Position numbers and translations under genes: made by a program
Assembly (NCBI GenBank): GCA_900554395.1
Contig: USHB01000031.1
Span: forward strand, 1-10,917
Source: an uncultured Phascolarctobacterium sp.
GTDB taxonomy: Bacteria > Bacillota > Negativicutes > Acidaminococcales > Acidaminococcaceae
Length of the DNA stretch: 10,917 nucleotides
Direction: 5' to 3'
Notes under the pieces: generated by a model
Databases searched by the model: none
The model's input: the letters and a program-made list of their open reading frames with translations, nothing else
Told to the model about the DNA's origin: nothing
Shown here: positions 1-7,654 of the stretch, one piece after another
How positions within the stretch are numbered: the first letter of the stretch is position 1
How the letters are laid out: every line of letters starts with the position of its first letter

Positions 1-1379
1 CTTCCTTTATCTGCATCTTTTTCTTCTCCGTTATCGTTTAAATCCATGCCATCATTGGAAATAGGTATCTGTTTGGCAAGTTCCAGCATGCCCTGCGCCA
101 GTTTTTTTACACTGGCACGCAGTTTAAAAATACAATCTATTTCAGTTGCCTTGCCCTGTACAATATCTTCCGCAAGGCACTGGCAGTTCGGTGCGCCGCA
201 GGCACCGCAGTCCAGCCCCGGCAATGAATTCAGAACTTCTTCCATCCGTTCAAACTTTTTCATTGCTTCCATAATATCGTCATCCAGCTGCATCATTGGG
301 CGCGGCACCAGTTTTTTTACATAAGAACCGGATTTAGGAAAACCTTCGCAAACCATGCTTGCAGCCATTGCCTCAAGGCGGTCTGCCGGTTCCTGTTCAC
401 GCATCCGCGCAAGGCGTAGCTTAAGATTTTTTTCTGCCACAAATTTATTTTCAGCAGTCAGCGGCCCGCCAATACAGCCGCCGCTGCAGGCAAGGCATTC
501 CACATAATCAATGTCCGGCATTTTATTCATGGAAATCTGTTCCAAAACATCATATACGTTTTCAATGCCATGAACCGCCAGGCCATTTTTTATGCCTATG
601 GCTGCAAGTTCGCCGCCGTAACAGCCCCAGCCCATGCCATAAGAAGATGAAGCCGTTATTTTTTTGCTTTCTTTTACACTGCCAATGCTGCGCATCAGCT
701 TGCCGTAAATTTCAGAAATGGCAATGCTGCCGGTAAGCTGGGTATGCACAACGTCAACCGACTGGCGTATGTTAGCGTTTTTAGACGGGCAAGGCGCCAA
801 AAACCATACGCCTATTTGCGAAGCATCCAGTTTTAAACGTTCCATTGCTTCTTTTTTAACGTAAACAGCCGCCGCTTCCACAGGAGGCAGCACCGGCACA
901 ACCTGCTTAATAAGTTCCGGGAATTTTACCTGAATAAGCCGCAGCACTGCCGGACAGGCGCAGGAAATAAGCGGTTTGCGCCCGCCTTTATAATTTTTAA
1001 TATAATCAGCTATTTCAAGCGATATATATTCAGATGCAACGGCTACATCAAAAATCTCGTCAAAACCAAGATTGCTCAAGCCGCCGCGGATGGTTTCTTC
1101 CGTAATATCCGCCGGAAACTGCGCATACAGCGAAGGAGGCGGCAAAACGATATTATATTGGTATTTTTGTATTTCTTCCAGTTTATCTGAATACGCTTCA
1201 ACTGCGTGATATGCACAGCGGCGCATACACTCGCCGCAATCTATGCAGCGCGATGGTATAAGTTCCGCCTTGCCGTTGCGTACGCGTATGGCATCGGTCG
1301 GGCATGCCTTAACGCAGGTTACGCACCCCTTGCATTTAGAGCGTACAAACCGGACAGAGTGAATATAACCTTCTGCCAA
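1..1379 (-). CDS. [FeFe]-hydrogenase-like iron-sulfur protein, putative sensory type (partial, C-terminus outside window)
   Basis: I translated this frame by hand: 459 codons are open from a TTG start to the window edge, so the C-terminus is missing. The TTG at 1379-1377 directly follows an in-frame TAA and sits 6 nt after GAGGTG, which fixes the start. Residues 16-26 and 45-55 each carry CxxCxxCxxxC, a two-[4Fe-4S] ferredoxin domain. Residues about 75-310 match the hydrogenase large-subunit C-terminal domain, with likely H-cluster cysteines C142 (SCACP), C197 (APCPSK), C298 and C302 (ECLACSGGCIGG). Residues 386-416 (LPGLDCGACGAPNC, then C416) form a further Fe-S domain of the PF04060 type. 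The position of the proton-relay cysteine of catalytic enzymes (TSCCP) is Ala141, the Met of MPC is Ala195, and the Glu after the second motif is Asn203. These changes fit putative sensory hydrogenases better than fast catalytic ones. It is the last visible gene of an operon, 14 nt after the ATPase gene. A PAS or other output domain could lie beyond the edge (inference). Confidence 0.85.
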   Translation of the reverse strand, partial: MAEGYIHSVRFVRSKCKGCVTCVKACPTDAIRVRNGKAELIPSRCIDCGECMRRCAYHAVEAYSDKLEEIQKYQYNIVLPPPSLYAQFPADITEETIRGGLSNLGFDEIFDVAVASEYISLEIADYIKNYKGGRKPLISCACPAVLRLIQVKFPELIKQVVPVLPPVEAAAVYVKKEAMERLKLDASQIGVWFLAPCPSKNANIRQSVDVVHTQLTGSIAISEIYGKLMRSIGSVKESKKITASSSYGMGWGCYGGELAAIGIKNGLAVHGIENVYDVLEQISMNKMPDIDYVECLACSGGCIGGPLTAENKFVAEKNLKLRLARMREQEPADRLEAMAASMVCEGFPKSGSYVKKLVPRPMMQLDDDIMEAMKKFERMEEVLNSLPGLDCGACGAPNCQCLAEDIVQGKATEIDCIFKLRASVKKLAQGMLELAKQIPISNDGMDLNDNGEEKDADKG

Positions 1380-1393
1380 TTATATCACCTCTT

Positions 1394-1837
1394 TTATAAA
1401 TCTTCGCTGATATGGTTAAACTCCATTGTAATAGAAGTACCTTCGCCAATTTTAGACTGAATATCAAATTTATCGCTGCACTTCATCATATTGGGCAGCC
1501 CCATGCCTGCGCCAAACCCCATCTGGCGGATATAATCGGGCGCGGTAGACCAGCCTTCCTGCATTGCCAGTTTAATATCAGGTATGCCGGGGCCGTGGTC
1601 GGTAATATTAATAACTGTATGGTCGGTAAAAATTTCAGCATTTACAGTACCGCCGCCTGCATGAATGATTACATTCATTTCCGCCTCATAAGTGCCAATG
1701 GCAATGCGGCGCACAATATCTGCCGGCACGCCGATTCTTTGCAGCATGCGCTTAATATTGCCGGAAGCCTCGCCTGCACGGTCAAAATCGCCGCCAGCAA
1801 CATCATAACTCATCTTTACAGATTTCGCTTCAGTCAT
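1394..1837 (-). CDS. Anti-sigma-factor-type ATP-binding protein (HATPase_c, RsbW/SpoIIAB-like)
   Basis: This 147-residue protein is a stand-alone GHKL ATPase domain. The N box is E51-x-E-M-N55 within TYEAEMNVIIHAGG. The G1 box is D80-HGPGIPD. The G2 region is G107-FGAGMGLPNM, and GEGTSITMEF closes the fold near the C-terminus. Such proteins either bind and hold sigma factors or phosphorylate anti-sigma antagonists. Here the partner is unknown. I chose the ATG at 1837 although the frame is open back to 2077, because the longer N-terminus only shadows the DRTGG gene and has no domain match. The ATG overlaps the upstream stop as ATGA and lies behind a purine-rich AAAAAGGGGGCAG, so translation is probably coupled. 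The same ATPase type next to DRTGG and hydrogenase-like genes is, as I recall, frequent in anaerobic Firmicutes, where its biochemical role is not settled. Confidence 0.85.
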   Translation of the reverse strand: MTEAKSVKMSYDVAGGDFDRAGEASGNIKRMLQRIGVPADIVRRIAIGTYEAEMNVIIHAGGGTVNAEIFTDHTVINITDHGPGIPDIKLAMQEGWSTAPDYIRQMGFGAGMGLPNMMKCSDKFDIQSKIGEGTSITMEFNHISEDL

Positions 1838-2202
1838 AAGCCGCTGCCCCCTTTTTCCTGCGAACAGCCGCGCAGGCCTGCCACATACAATAAACCGCAG
1901 GCATCGAACAGCGTTAAATTGGTAGAAAGAACCGGCATTTCCGCTTCGCGCGCAAAATTTAAAAAATCCGGCGAAGGCAGTTTGCCGCGCACAATAACAA
2001 TACCGCACAAATCGGTAATTCCCGCCGTGCGGATAACCTGTATATTTGTAAGGCCTGTACACAAAAGGGTGTTGCATTTGGTAAAAGCCAGTACATCACT
2101 CATCAGGTCACTGCCGCAGCAGGTTTCTACCGGGCGCTCCATAAATTCTTCTCCTACAAGGATTTTTGCTTTTAAAACCCTCTGTACATCCTTTAAATTC
2201 AT
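1834..2202 (-). CDS. DRTGG-domain protein
   Basis: This 122-residue protein consists of a single DRTGG domain (PF07085), a regulatory domain also found in phosphotransacetylases and CBS-domain proteins. The recognisable stretch is residues about 46-75, LLCTGLTNIQVIRTAGITD followed by CGIVIVRGKLPSP, then REAEMPVLSTNLTLFDACGLLY near 85-106. There is no enzyme motif, signal peptide or membrane segment, so it is expected to be cytosolic. The frame is open to 2271, but the ATG at 2202 has GGAGG five bases upstream, whereas the next ATG up lies within that Shine-Dalgarno sequence, so 2202 is the likely start. It begins 34 nt after the polymerase gene stop and overlaps the ATPase start by 4 nt. Its role in this cassette is unknown. 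It may bind a small ligand or modulate the ATPase or the hydrogenase-like protein (inference). Confidence 0.85.
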   Translation of the reverse strand: MNLKDVQRVLKAKILVGEEFMERPVETCCGSDLMSDVLAFTKCNTLLCTGLTNIQVIRTAGITDLCGIVIVRGKLPSPDFLNFAREAEMPVLSTNLTLFDACGLLYVAGLRGCSQEKGGSGL

Positions 2203-2236
2203 TTCGTCCTCCATGAAATTTAAAAATATTCTGATT

Positions 2237-3547
2237 TTATTGTAACGTGTCTGTTCCTGTATGTAAAGCAATTTTCTTCCGTTCGTACGGCGAAAGCCTG
2301 TTTACAAGGCTGCACTGCATCATCAGCATTGACACGCACCAGAACAAAAGCCCCATATCCATATTAAAATACACATGGTCAGTAAGCCCGCCCGCCAATA
2401 TACCAACAAGGGCCGCCAAGTACCCCTGCCCCACGGCACGCATCCATGGGCGCACGCCGTAACGCGCCAGCTTGTAAGCATGCCACGCCAAAAACATAAG
2501 TATCAGCACAAAAACTATCAGCCCATGCCAGCCGAGTTCTGCCAGAATGTTAAGCATTAAATTGTGGCAATGGTACATGATTACATTGGGATTGTTTAAA
2601 TAAAAATCGTATTCCGGATAAATATATTGAAACCCATACCAGCCAACCCCAAAAGGATGTTCTTCAATAATAAAAAGCGTACTTTTAAGGTAGGCAAAAC
2701 GCAGGGCAACGCTTGTATCCTGCGTGCCGAAAATGGACATCAGCCTGTGCAGTACCGCCCCCTGCATAAAATACACGCCGCAAACCGCTGCCACCCCAAG
2801 CGGAATAAGCCATTTGCGCCAGAAAAACAAAAAGTAAAAACCCATGGCGCAGGCACAGGCAACCCAGTTGCCACGCGAAAAAGTATAAATAAGGCTTATG
2901 CCGAGCACTGCCGCCAAAGCAAGCAAAAAAATGCGTATTTTGCCCGTTGTTATTTTAATGAACGGCACTGCCAGACTAAGCAACAAAACAAGATAGCCCG
3001 CAAAAATGTTAGGATTTATAAGCGTGCCTACCACACGTGTTTTAAGTTCCGGAAACGCCGCCGTATCCACCCAGGGGTCAGTCGGCACAACACCCGTAAA
3101 ATGCTGATAGATGCCAAACAATCCATTGGCAAAACCAACTATTAATATGGCTGCAAAAAGCTGCATGGGGCGCGGCCATTCTTTCGGCTTGCTCCAGTCA
3201 AAATCAAGCCTGCCGTCGCCGCCATAATGCAGAACCAGCCACACCATTAAAACATACTGCCCGACAACATAGCCAAAATTATAGGACGATACCGCCTCAT
3301 CTGCCGAAAAGCGCAGCGAAAACCATGTTATGCCGAACAAAAGATACAGCAGCATTTGCAACGCAAGCGGCAGCACAGGCACGCGCGGCAATTTGTGGTA
3401 TTTTACGGCAACCGCAAAGCCCGCTACAAAAGTTACCGCCACCATAAGCAGTGTAAAAACCTGGTTAACGGGTATTACCGCTGCCGTGAACAGCAAAAGC
3501 AAATATGCGTATTTTTCTGCACTGTGGTATTTTGTTACCGCGCCCAT
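2237..3547 (-). CDS. O-antigen ligase/polymerase family membrane protein (Wzy_C)
   Basis: This 436-residue, very hydrophobic protein has about ten or more predicted membrane segments. The Wzy_C-family core is visible: RVVGTLINPNIFAGY (171-185), YTFSRGNWVAC (221-231), R283 before a helix, EEHPFGVGWYGF (295-306) and the periplasmic-loop motif HCHNLMLNILAELGWHGL (326-343). The conserved Arg and His residues of such loops take part in moving lipid-linked glycan chains in O-antigen ligases and in Wzy polymerases. Sequence alone cannot tell ligase from polymerase, and some homologues act on other acceptors, including protein. No glycosyltransferase or flippase gene lies nearby, so the substrate is unknown. 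Its ATG shares one base with the folC stop (TGATG), and a weak GGTGG lies just upstream, so translation probably depends on folC. It is an odd partner for folC and for the redox-type genes downstream, and may be co-transcribed simply through operon packing. Confidence 0.85.
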   Translation of the reverse strand: MGAVTKYHSAEKYAYLLLLFTAAVIPVNQVFTLLMVAVTFVAGFAVAVKYHKLPRVPVLPLALQMLLYLLFGITWFSLRFSADEAVSSYNFGYVVGQYVLMVWLVLHYGGDGRLDFDWSKPKEWPRPMQLFAAILIVGFANGLFGIYQHFTGVVPTDPWVDTAAFPELKTRVVGTLINPNIFAGYLVLLLSLAVPFIKITTGKIRIFLLALAAVLGISLIYTFSRGNWVACACAMGFYFLFFWRKWLIPLGVAAVCGVYFMQGAVLHRLMSIFGTQDTSVALRFAYLKSTLFIIEEHPFGVGWYGFQYIYPEYDFYLNNPNVIMYHCHNLMLNILAELGWHGLIVFVLILMFLAWHAYKLARYGVRPWMRAVGQGYLAALVGILAGGLTDHVYFNMDMGLLFWCVSMLMMQCSLVNRLSPYERKKIALHTGTDTLQ

Positions 3548-4851
3548 CAGTTGCCACCATTTCTTGCGGCAAGCAGCCTTGCCTTAAAAGTGCCTACCAA
3601 GTACAATGAACCGCAAATTACAACCACGCCGTCTTCTCCGGCTTGCTGCACTGCTTTTAAATACGCTTCATAAACATCTTCGCAAGGCGCGGCGTTGGCG
3701 CCGATAATGCCAGCCAGCGCTTCCGGTTTTGCAGCACGCTCACCGCCGTCTGCCGGTACTGTATATGCCAAATCCAGCGGGCGCACAATAGTATGCAGTA
3801 CATGCTGCATATCTTTATCGCCCATCATGCCGATAACAAAAACTCTTTTCTGCGTTGGGTAATATTTATCAAGCGCTTTGCGCAGTGCTTCGGCTCCGTT
3901 TGGATTATGCGCACCGTCTAAAATAACATCCGGCTTTTTGGCAATGCGCTCTAACCTTCCGGGCCAAAAAGTATTGGCAACGCCTATATGCAAAGCCAGT
4001 TCGTTGATGCGGTCATCCTGCTTGGATACCAGCTTGGCCGCAACAATAGCTACGGAAGCATTGGCAATCTGATGCTCGCCCGGCAGTTTGATTGTATAAT
4101 CGCTGCTGTAAACATCACCGGCGTGCAGGCTAAAAGTCTGCCCATCCATACTGCTTTCTTTTTCTTCGCCCCAAAAAGCACGGCCGTAAATATAAAGGCG
4201 CGCCTGCTTAAACATGCTTACCGCGCGGATAGGCCCGATAGCATCATCGCCTTCCGCCGCTGTAACGACAGGCACGTTTTCCTTAATAATGCCCGCCTTC
4301 TGCATGGCAATGCGTTCAATGGTATTGCCAAGTTTATCACAGTGGTCAAGCGCCACGTTTGTAATAACACTTACTACCGGCGTAATCACATTTGTACTGT
4401 CCCAAAGCCCGCCAAGGCCTACTTCAATAACGGCATAATCAACCTTTTCCAGTGCAAAATGCAAAAATGCAGCAGCCGTTAAAACTTCAAACTGCGTCGG
4501 CTGTTCGCATACGCCTTTTTCAACAATGTTGTCAGCCGCCTTTTTAACAGCGCTGATAACCAACGCAAAAGCATCATCGGTAATATCGTTATTGTTAATG
4601 CTGATACGCTCGTTATATTTTACAAGGTGCGGCGATATGAATTTACCGGCTTTTAAATTGCTTGCCAGCAAAATATTGGTAATCATGCTGCTTACAGAAC
4701 CTTTGCCGTTTGTGCCGGTTACATGCACAGTTTTTATTTTATCCTGCGGATTGTCCAGTTCTTTCAGCAGCGCTTCAATGCGCTCCATACCCAGTTTAAT
4801 GCCAAACTTGCCAAGGCTGTCCAGATAAGCCAAACTTTCATTATAATTCAT
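3547..4851 (-). CDS. folC: Bifunctional folylpolyglutamate synthase / dihydrofolate synthase
   Basis: This 434-residue cytosolic ligase uses ATP to add glutamate to dihydropteroate and to reduced folates, which keeps folates in the cell and makes them usable. It has the usual family length. Visible motifs are the P-loop HVTGTNGKGSVSS (43-55), ISPHLVKYNERI (73-83), the Mg/omega-loop region EVGLGGLWDSTNVI (143-156), LDH (168-170), MQKAGIIKENVPVV (183-196) with the lysine region often carbamylated in the Mur-ligase fold, and DGAHNPNG (312-319) of the C-terminal glutamate-binding domain. The ATG at 4851 is preceded by GGGAGAAG with 4 nt spacing. It follows valS, a common order in Firmicutes, but a strong terminator stands between them, so folC probably uses read-through or its own promoter. 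The gene overlaps the next by one base. Confidence 0.97.
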   Translation of the reverse strand: MNYNESLAYLDSLGKFGIKLGMERIEALLKELDNPQDKIKTVHVTGTNGKGSVSSMITNILLASNLKAGKFISPHLVKYNERISINNNDITDDAFALVISAVKKAADNIVEKGVCEQPTQFEVLTAAAFLHFALEKVDYAVIEVGLGGLWDSTNVITPVVSVITNVALDHCDKLGNTIERIAMQKAGIIKENVPVVTAAEGDDAIGPIRAVSMFKQARLYIYGRAFWGEEKESSMDGQTFSLHAGDVYSSDYTIKLPGEHQIANASVAIVAAKLVSKQDDRINELALHIGVANTFWPGRLERIAKKPDVILDGAHNPNGAEALRKALDKYYPTQKRVFVIGMMGDKDMQHVLHTIVRPLDLAYTVPADGGERAAKPEALAGIIGANAAPCEDVYEAYLKAVQQAGEDGVVVICGSLYLVGTFKARLLAARNGGN

Positions 4852-4870
4852 TGTTCTTCTCCCGGTTGTT

Positions 4871-4898
4871 TTAATATGTAAAAAAACGGCGCGGTCAA
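4871..4898 (-). promoter_or_regulatory. Possible folC promoter lying inside the valS terminator
   Basis: TTGACC (4898-4893), 16 nt, then TATTAA (4876-4871) resembles a sigma-70-type promoter, with five and four of six consensus bases. The -35 element begins in the terminator loop and extends into its 3' arm. A start near 4864 would leave a leader of about 13 nt carrying the folC Shine-Dalgarno. Only 79 nt separate valS and folC, so little else could serve as a promoter. This is inference from pattern only. Confidence 0.35.
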
Positions 4899-4910
4899 AA
4901 TGCCGCGCCG
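4880..4910 (-). terminator. Rho-independent terminator after valS
   Basis: On the minus strand CGGCGCGG (4910-4903) pairs perfectly with CCGCGCCG (4894-4887) around an 8-nt loop and is followed by seven T (4886-4880). It starts 20 nt after the valS stop codon. The all-GC stem and uninterrupted T run make it a strong intrinsic terminator, separating valS from the folC operon. Confidence 0.93.
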
Positions 4911-4930
4911 CAATAGACCTTTATTTAATT

Positions 4931-7588
4931 TTACTTTAATTCTGCCAAATATGCCATACGTTTTTTTACGGCTTCAATTTTGCCGGTTAATTCTTCGGAT
5001 TTTGCACGTTCTTTGGCAATAACGTCTTCCGGTGCTTTAGCGAGGAAGCCTGCATTGTTCAGTTTGCCGCTTACGCGCTGCAAATCTTTTTCCATGCTTG
5101 CCAGTTCCTTGCTTAAACGCTGGGTTTCTTTTTCAACATCAATTAAACCTGCCAGCGGCAAATATACTTCAATGCCGGTTACAACTGCTGCCATGGCATT
5201 TTCCGGTTTTTCGGCGTTCATGGCACGCAGTTCAAGGTTATCAATGCCGCCCAAAAGTTTAATATAGCCGTCGTTTGCTGCAACAACTTCACGCAGGTCA
5301 TCAGCAACAAGCATTACTGCCGGTATTTTTTTGCCGGGGTTAGCGTTAACTTCTGCACGCATATTGCGGATAGCTTTAATGCTGTCCATAATTGCGTTCA
5401 TGCCGCGTTCTGCCTCAGGGTCGATAAGGCTTTCATCGGCAACGGGCCATTTGGAAATCATAATGCTTTCTGCTTCATGCGGCAGGCACTGATAAATTTC
5501 TTCGGTAATAAACGGCATATAAGGATGCAGCAGTTTCATGGCAGATACCAACACGGTTGCCAGTACATGCTGTGCAGTAGCGCGTTCTGCCGCCGCTTCT
5601 TTGTTGTAAAGGCGCGGTTTGGCAATTTCAATGTACCAGTCGCAAACCTCGCTCCAGATAAAGTCATAAATTGCGCGTCCTGCTTCACCAAGTTCAAAGC
5701 GTTCAAGCAGTCCGGTAACATCTTTAACGGTATCCTGCAGGCGGGATAAAATCCATTTATCAGCCAGGGTGTAAGGAGCAAGTTCCGCATCCTTGTCATA
5801 GCCTTCCATATTCATCAGCGCAAAGCGGGATGCGTTCCAAATTTTATTGGCAAAGTTGCGGGTGCCTTCTACACGTTCCCAGTAGAAGCGCATATCATTG
5901 CCCGGAGTATTGCCGGTAATCAGCATAAAGCGCAGGGTATCGGCGCCGTATTTTTCAATAACTTCCAGCGGGTCGATGCCGTTGCCGAGGGATTTGCTCA
6001 TTTTGCGGCCCTGGCTGTCGCGTACAAGGCCATGAATAAATACTTTTTCAAACGGAATTTCCTTCATAAATTCCATACCCATAATCAGCATGCGGGCAAC
6101 CCAGAAGAAAATAATATCATAGCCGGTTACAAGCACGCTGGTAGGATAGAACTGTTTCAGCATATCGGTATTATCAGGCCAGCCCATGGTTGAGAACGGC
6201 CACAGTGCAGAACTGAACCATGTATCAAGCGCGTCCTCATCCTGATGGATATGCGTGCTGCTGCATTTCGGGCATTTTTCCAAATCGGTGCGGCTGGCGC
6301 TCATTTCGCCGCAGTCATCGCAGTACCATACAGGAATGCGATGGCCCCACCAAATCTGACGGCTGATGCACCAATCGTGAATATTATCTATCCAGCCGGT
6401 ATAGTTTTTGGTAAAGCGCTCCGGAACAAACTGGGTGCGTCCGTCGGTAACGCAATCCACAGCGGCTTTAACAAGCGGCTGCATTTTTACAAACCACTGA
6501 GTGCTTACCAATGGTTCTACAATATTATGGCAGCGCTGGCAATGGCCTACCGCGTGACTGTGGTCTTCTATTTTAACAAGATAGCCTTCTTCTTTTAAGC
6601 GGGCAACAATCTGTTTGCGGCACTCGTAGCGTTCCAAACCTGCAAACGGGCCAGCATCTTCCGTCATAATGCCGTCCTTGCCGATAACTACAATTTCAGG
6701 CAGGTTATGGCGCAGTCCCATTTCATAGTCATTGGGGTCATGCGACGGCGTAATTTTTACGGCACCGGTACCAAATTTGGTATCTACATAACTGTCGGCA
6801 ATAACGGGAATTTCTCTGCCAATGATAGGCAGGCGCAGTTTTTTGCCGATAAGGTTTGCATAACGTTCATCTTCCGGGTTAACGGCAACGGCGGTATCGC
6901 CGGGAATGGTTTCCGGACGGGTGGTAGCAATGGTAAGATAGGTATCTTCTTCGCCAATAACCGGATAACGCACATGCCACAAATGTCCCGGAGTATCTTC
7001 ATGTTCAACTTCAATATCGCTCAATGCGGTATGACAGTTAACGCACCAGTTGGTAATGCGCGTGCCTTTATAAATAAGCCCTTTTTCAAACAGGCTTACA
7101 AAGGTTTCGCGTACAGCGCGGGAGCATCCTTCATCCATGGTGAAGCGTTTGCGTTCCCAGTCGCAGGAAATACCAAGGCATTTAAGCTGGTTGATAATAC
7201 GGTCGCCGTATTCTTCCTTCCATTCCCAAACGCGTTTTACAAATTCTTCGCGGCCGAGGTCAAAACGGGTTTTGCCTTCTTCTTTTTTCAAAACTTCTTC
7301 TACTTTAATCTGCGTTGCAAGTCCTGCATGGTCATAACCCGGCATCCACAGGGTATTATCGCCCATCATGCGGTGCCAGCGGATTAAAATATCCTGCAAA
7401 GTGTTATCAAGCGCATGGCCCATATGCAGTTTGCCGGTAATATTCGGGGGCGGAATTACAATGCTGAAAGGCTTTTTGCCGGGTTCCGGCTCAGCATGGA
7501 AATATCTGTTCTTTTCCCAAAATTCATACCATTTCTTTTCAACAGAAGCAGGATCATAAACTTTGGGGATGTTGTGTTCTTCTGTCAT
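4931..7588 (-). CDS. valS: Valyl-tRNA synthetase
   Basis: This 885-residue class I enzyme charges tRNA-Val and edits misactivated threonine. The catalytic HIGH motif is HMGH (55-58) after PPPNITGKL, and KMSKS lies at 529-533 in GRKMSKSLGNGIDP. The editing domain is inserted at about 210-340, with TTRPETIPGDTAVAVNPED (222-240) and the HDPNDYEMG stretch (283-291). Cysteine pairs CVNC (182-185), CQRC (350-353), CDDC (423-426) and CPKC (439-442) look like zinc-binding knuckles. WFSSALWPFS (457-466) is typical of ValRS. The anticodon-binding domain follows, and the last 70 residues form the ValRS C-terminal coiled coil. The frame stays open upstream to 7699, but that part encodes the T-box terminator RNA. 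The ATG at 7588 is preceded by GGAGG with 7 nt spacing and begins with the usual NIPKVYDPASVEKKWYEFW. Expression is governed by the T-box leader just upstream, and the gene ends before a strong terminator. Confidence 0.98.
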   Translation of the reverse strand: MTEEHNIPKVYDPASVEKKWYEFWEKNRYFHAEPEPGKKPFSIVIPPPNITGKLHMGHALDNTLQDILIRWHRMMGDNTLWMPGYDHAGLATQIKVEEVLKKEEGKTRFDLGREEFVKRVWEWKEEYGDRIINQLKCLGISCDWERKRFTMDEGCSRAVRETFVSLFEKGLIYKGTRITNWCVNCHTALSDIEVEHEDTPGHLWHVRYPVIGEEDTYLTIATTRPETIPGDTAVAVNPEDERYANLIGKKLRLPIIGREIPVIADSYVDTKFGTGAVKITPSHDPNDYEMGLRHNLPEIVVIGKDGIMTEDAGPFAGLERYECRKQIVARLKEEGYLVKIEDHSHAVGHCQRCHNIVEPLVSTQWFVKMQPLVKAAVDCVTDGRTQFVPERFTKNYTGWIDNIHDWCISRQIWWGHRIPVWYCDDCGEMSASRTDLEKCPKCSSTHIHQDEDALDTWFSSALWPFSTMGWPDNTDMLKQFYPTSVLVTGYDIIFFWVARMLIMGMEFMKEIPFEKVFIHGLVRDSQGRKMSKSLGNGIDPLEVIEKYGADTLRFMLITGNTPGNDMRFYWERVEGTRNFANKIWNASRFALMNMEGYDKDAELAPYTLADKWILSRLQDTVKDVTGLLERFELGEAGRAIYDFIWSEVCDWYIEIAKPRLYNKEAAAERATAQHVLATVLVSAMKLLHPYMPFITEEIYQCLPHEAESIMISKWPVADESLIDPEAERGMNAIMDSIKAIRNMRAEVNANPGKKIPAVMLVADDLREVVAANDGYIKLLGGIDNLELRAMNAEKPENAMAAVVTGIEVYLPLAGLIDVEKETQRLSKELASMEKDLQRVSGKLNNAGFLAKAPEDVIAKERAKSEELTGKIEAVKKRMAYLAELK

Positions 7589-7620
7589 GTTTATTCCTCC
7601 AGTCAAAAATTTGCAAAAGT

Positions 7621-7654
7621 AATAAAAAACGTCCTGTTTATTACAAACAGGACG
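7621..7654 (-). terminator. valS leader: T-box leader terminator hairpin
   Basis: The minus strand carries a perfect 10-bp stem, CGTCCTGTTT (7654-7645 read with 7639-7630), around a 5-nt loop, followed by six T (7629-7624) and ATT. It starts 8 nt after the T-box sequence. The CGTCCT of its 5' arm is the part expected to pair with the T-box AGG in the alternative antiterminator. It stops transcription when tRNA-Val is charged. Confidence 0.93.

Noticed and set aside
46..324. Plus-strand frame of 92 codons near the left edge
   Set aside because: It is antisense to the iron-sulfur domain of the hydrogenase-like gene and is serine/isoleucine-rich noise.
1838..2077. N-terminal extension of the ATPase gene back to 2077
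   Set aside because: The extra 80 residues lie inside the DRTGG gene in another frame and match nothing. The ATGA overlap at 1837 with a purine-rich leader is the better start.
1412..2245. Open frame of 277 codons on the plus strand
   Set aside because: It runs antisense to the DRTGG and ATPase genes, has no recognisable domain, and its composition reflects the opposite strand. Both opposing genes have clear motifs and ribosome binding sites.
6707..7387. Open frame of 226 codons on the plus strand
   Set aside because: It lies wholly antisense to the valS catalytic and editing domains, and the phenylalanine-rich translation is typical of a shadow frame.
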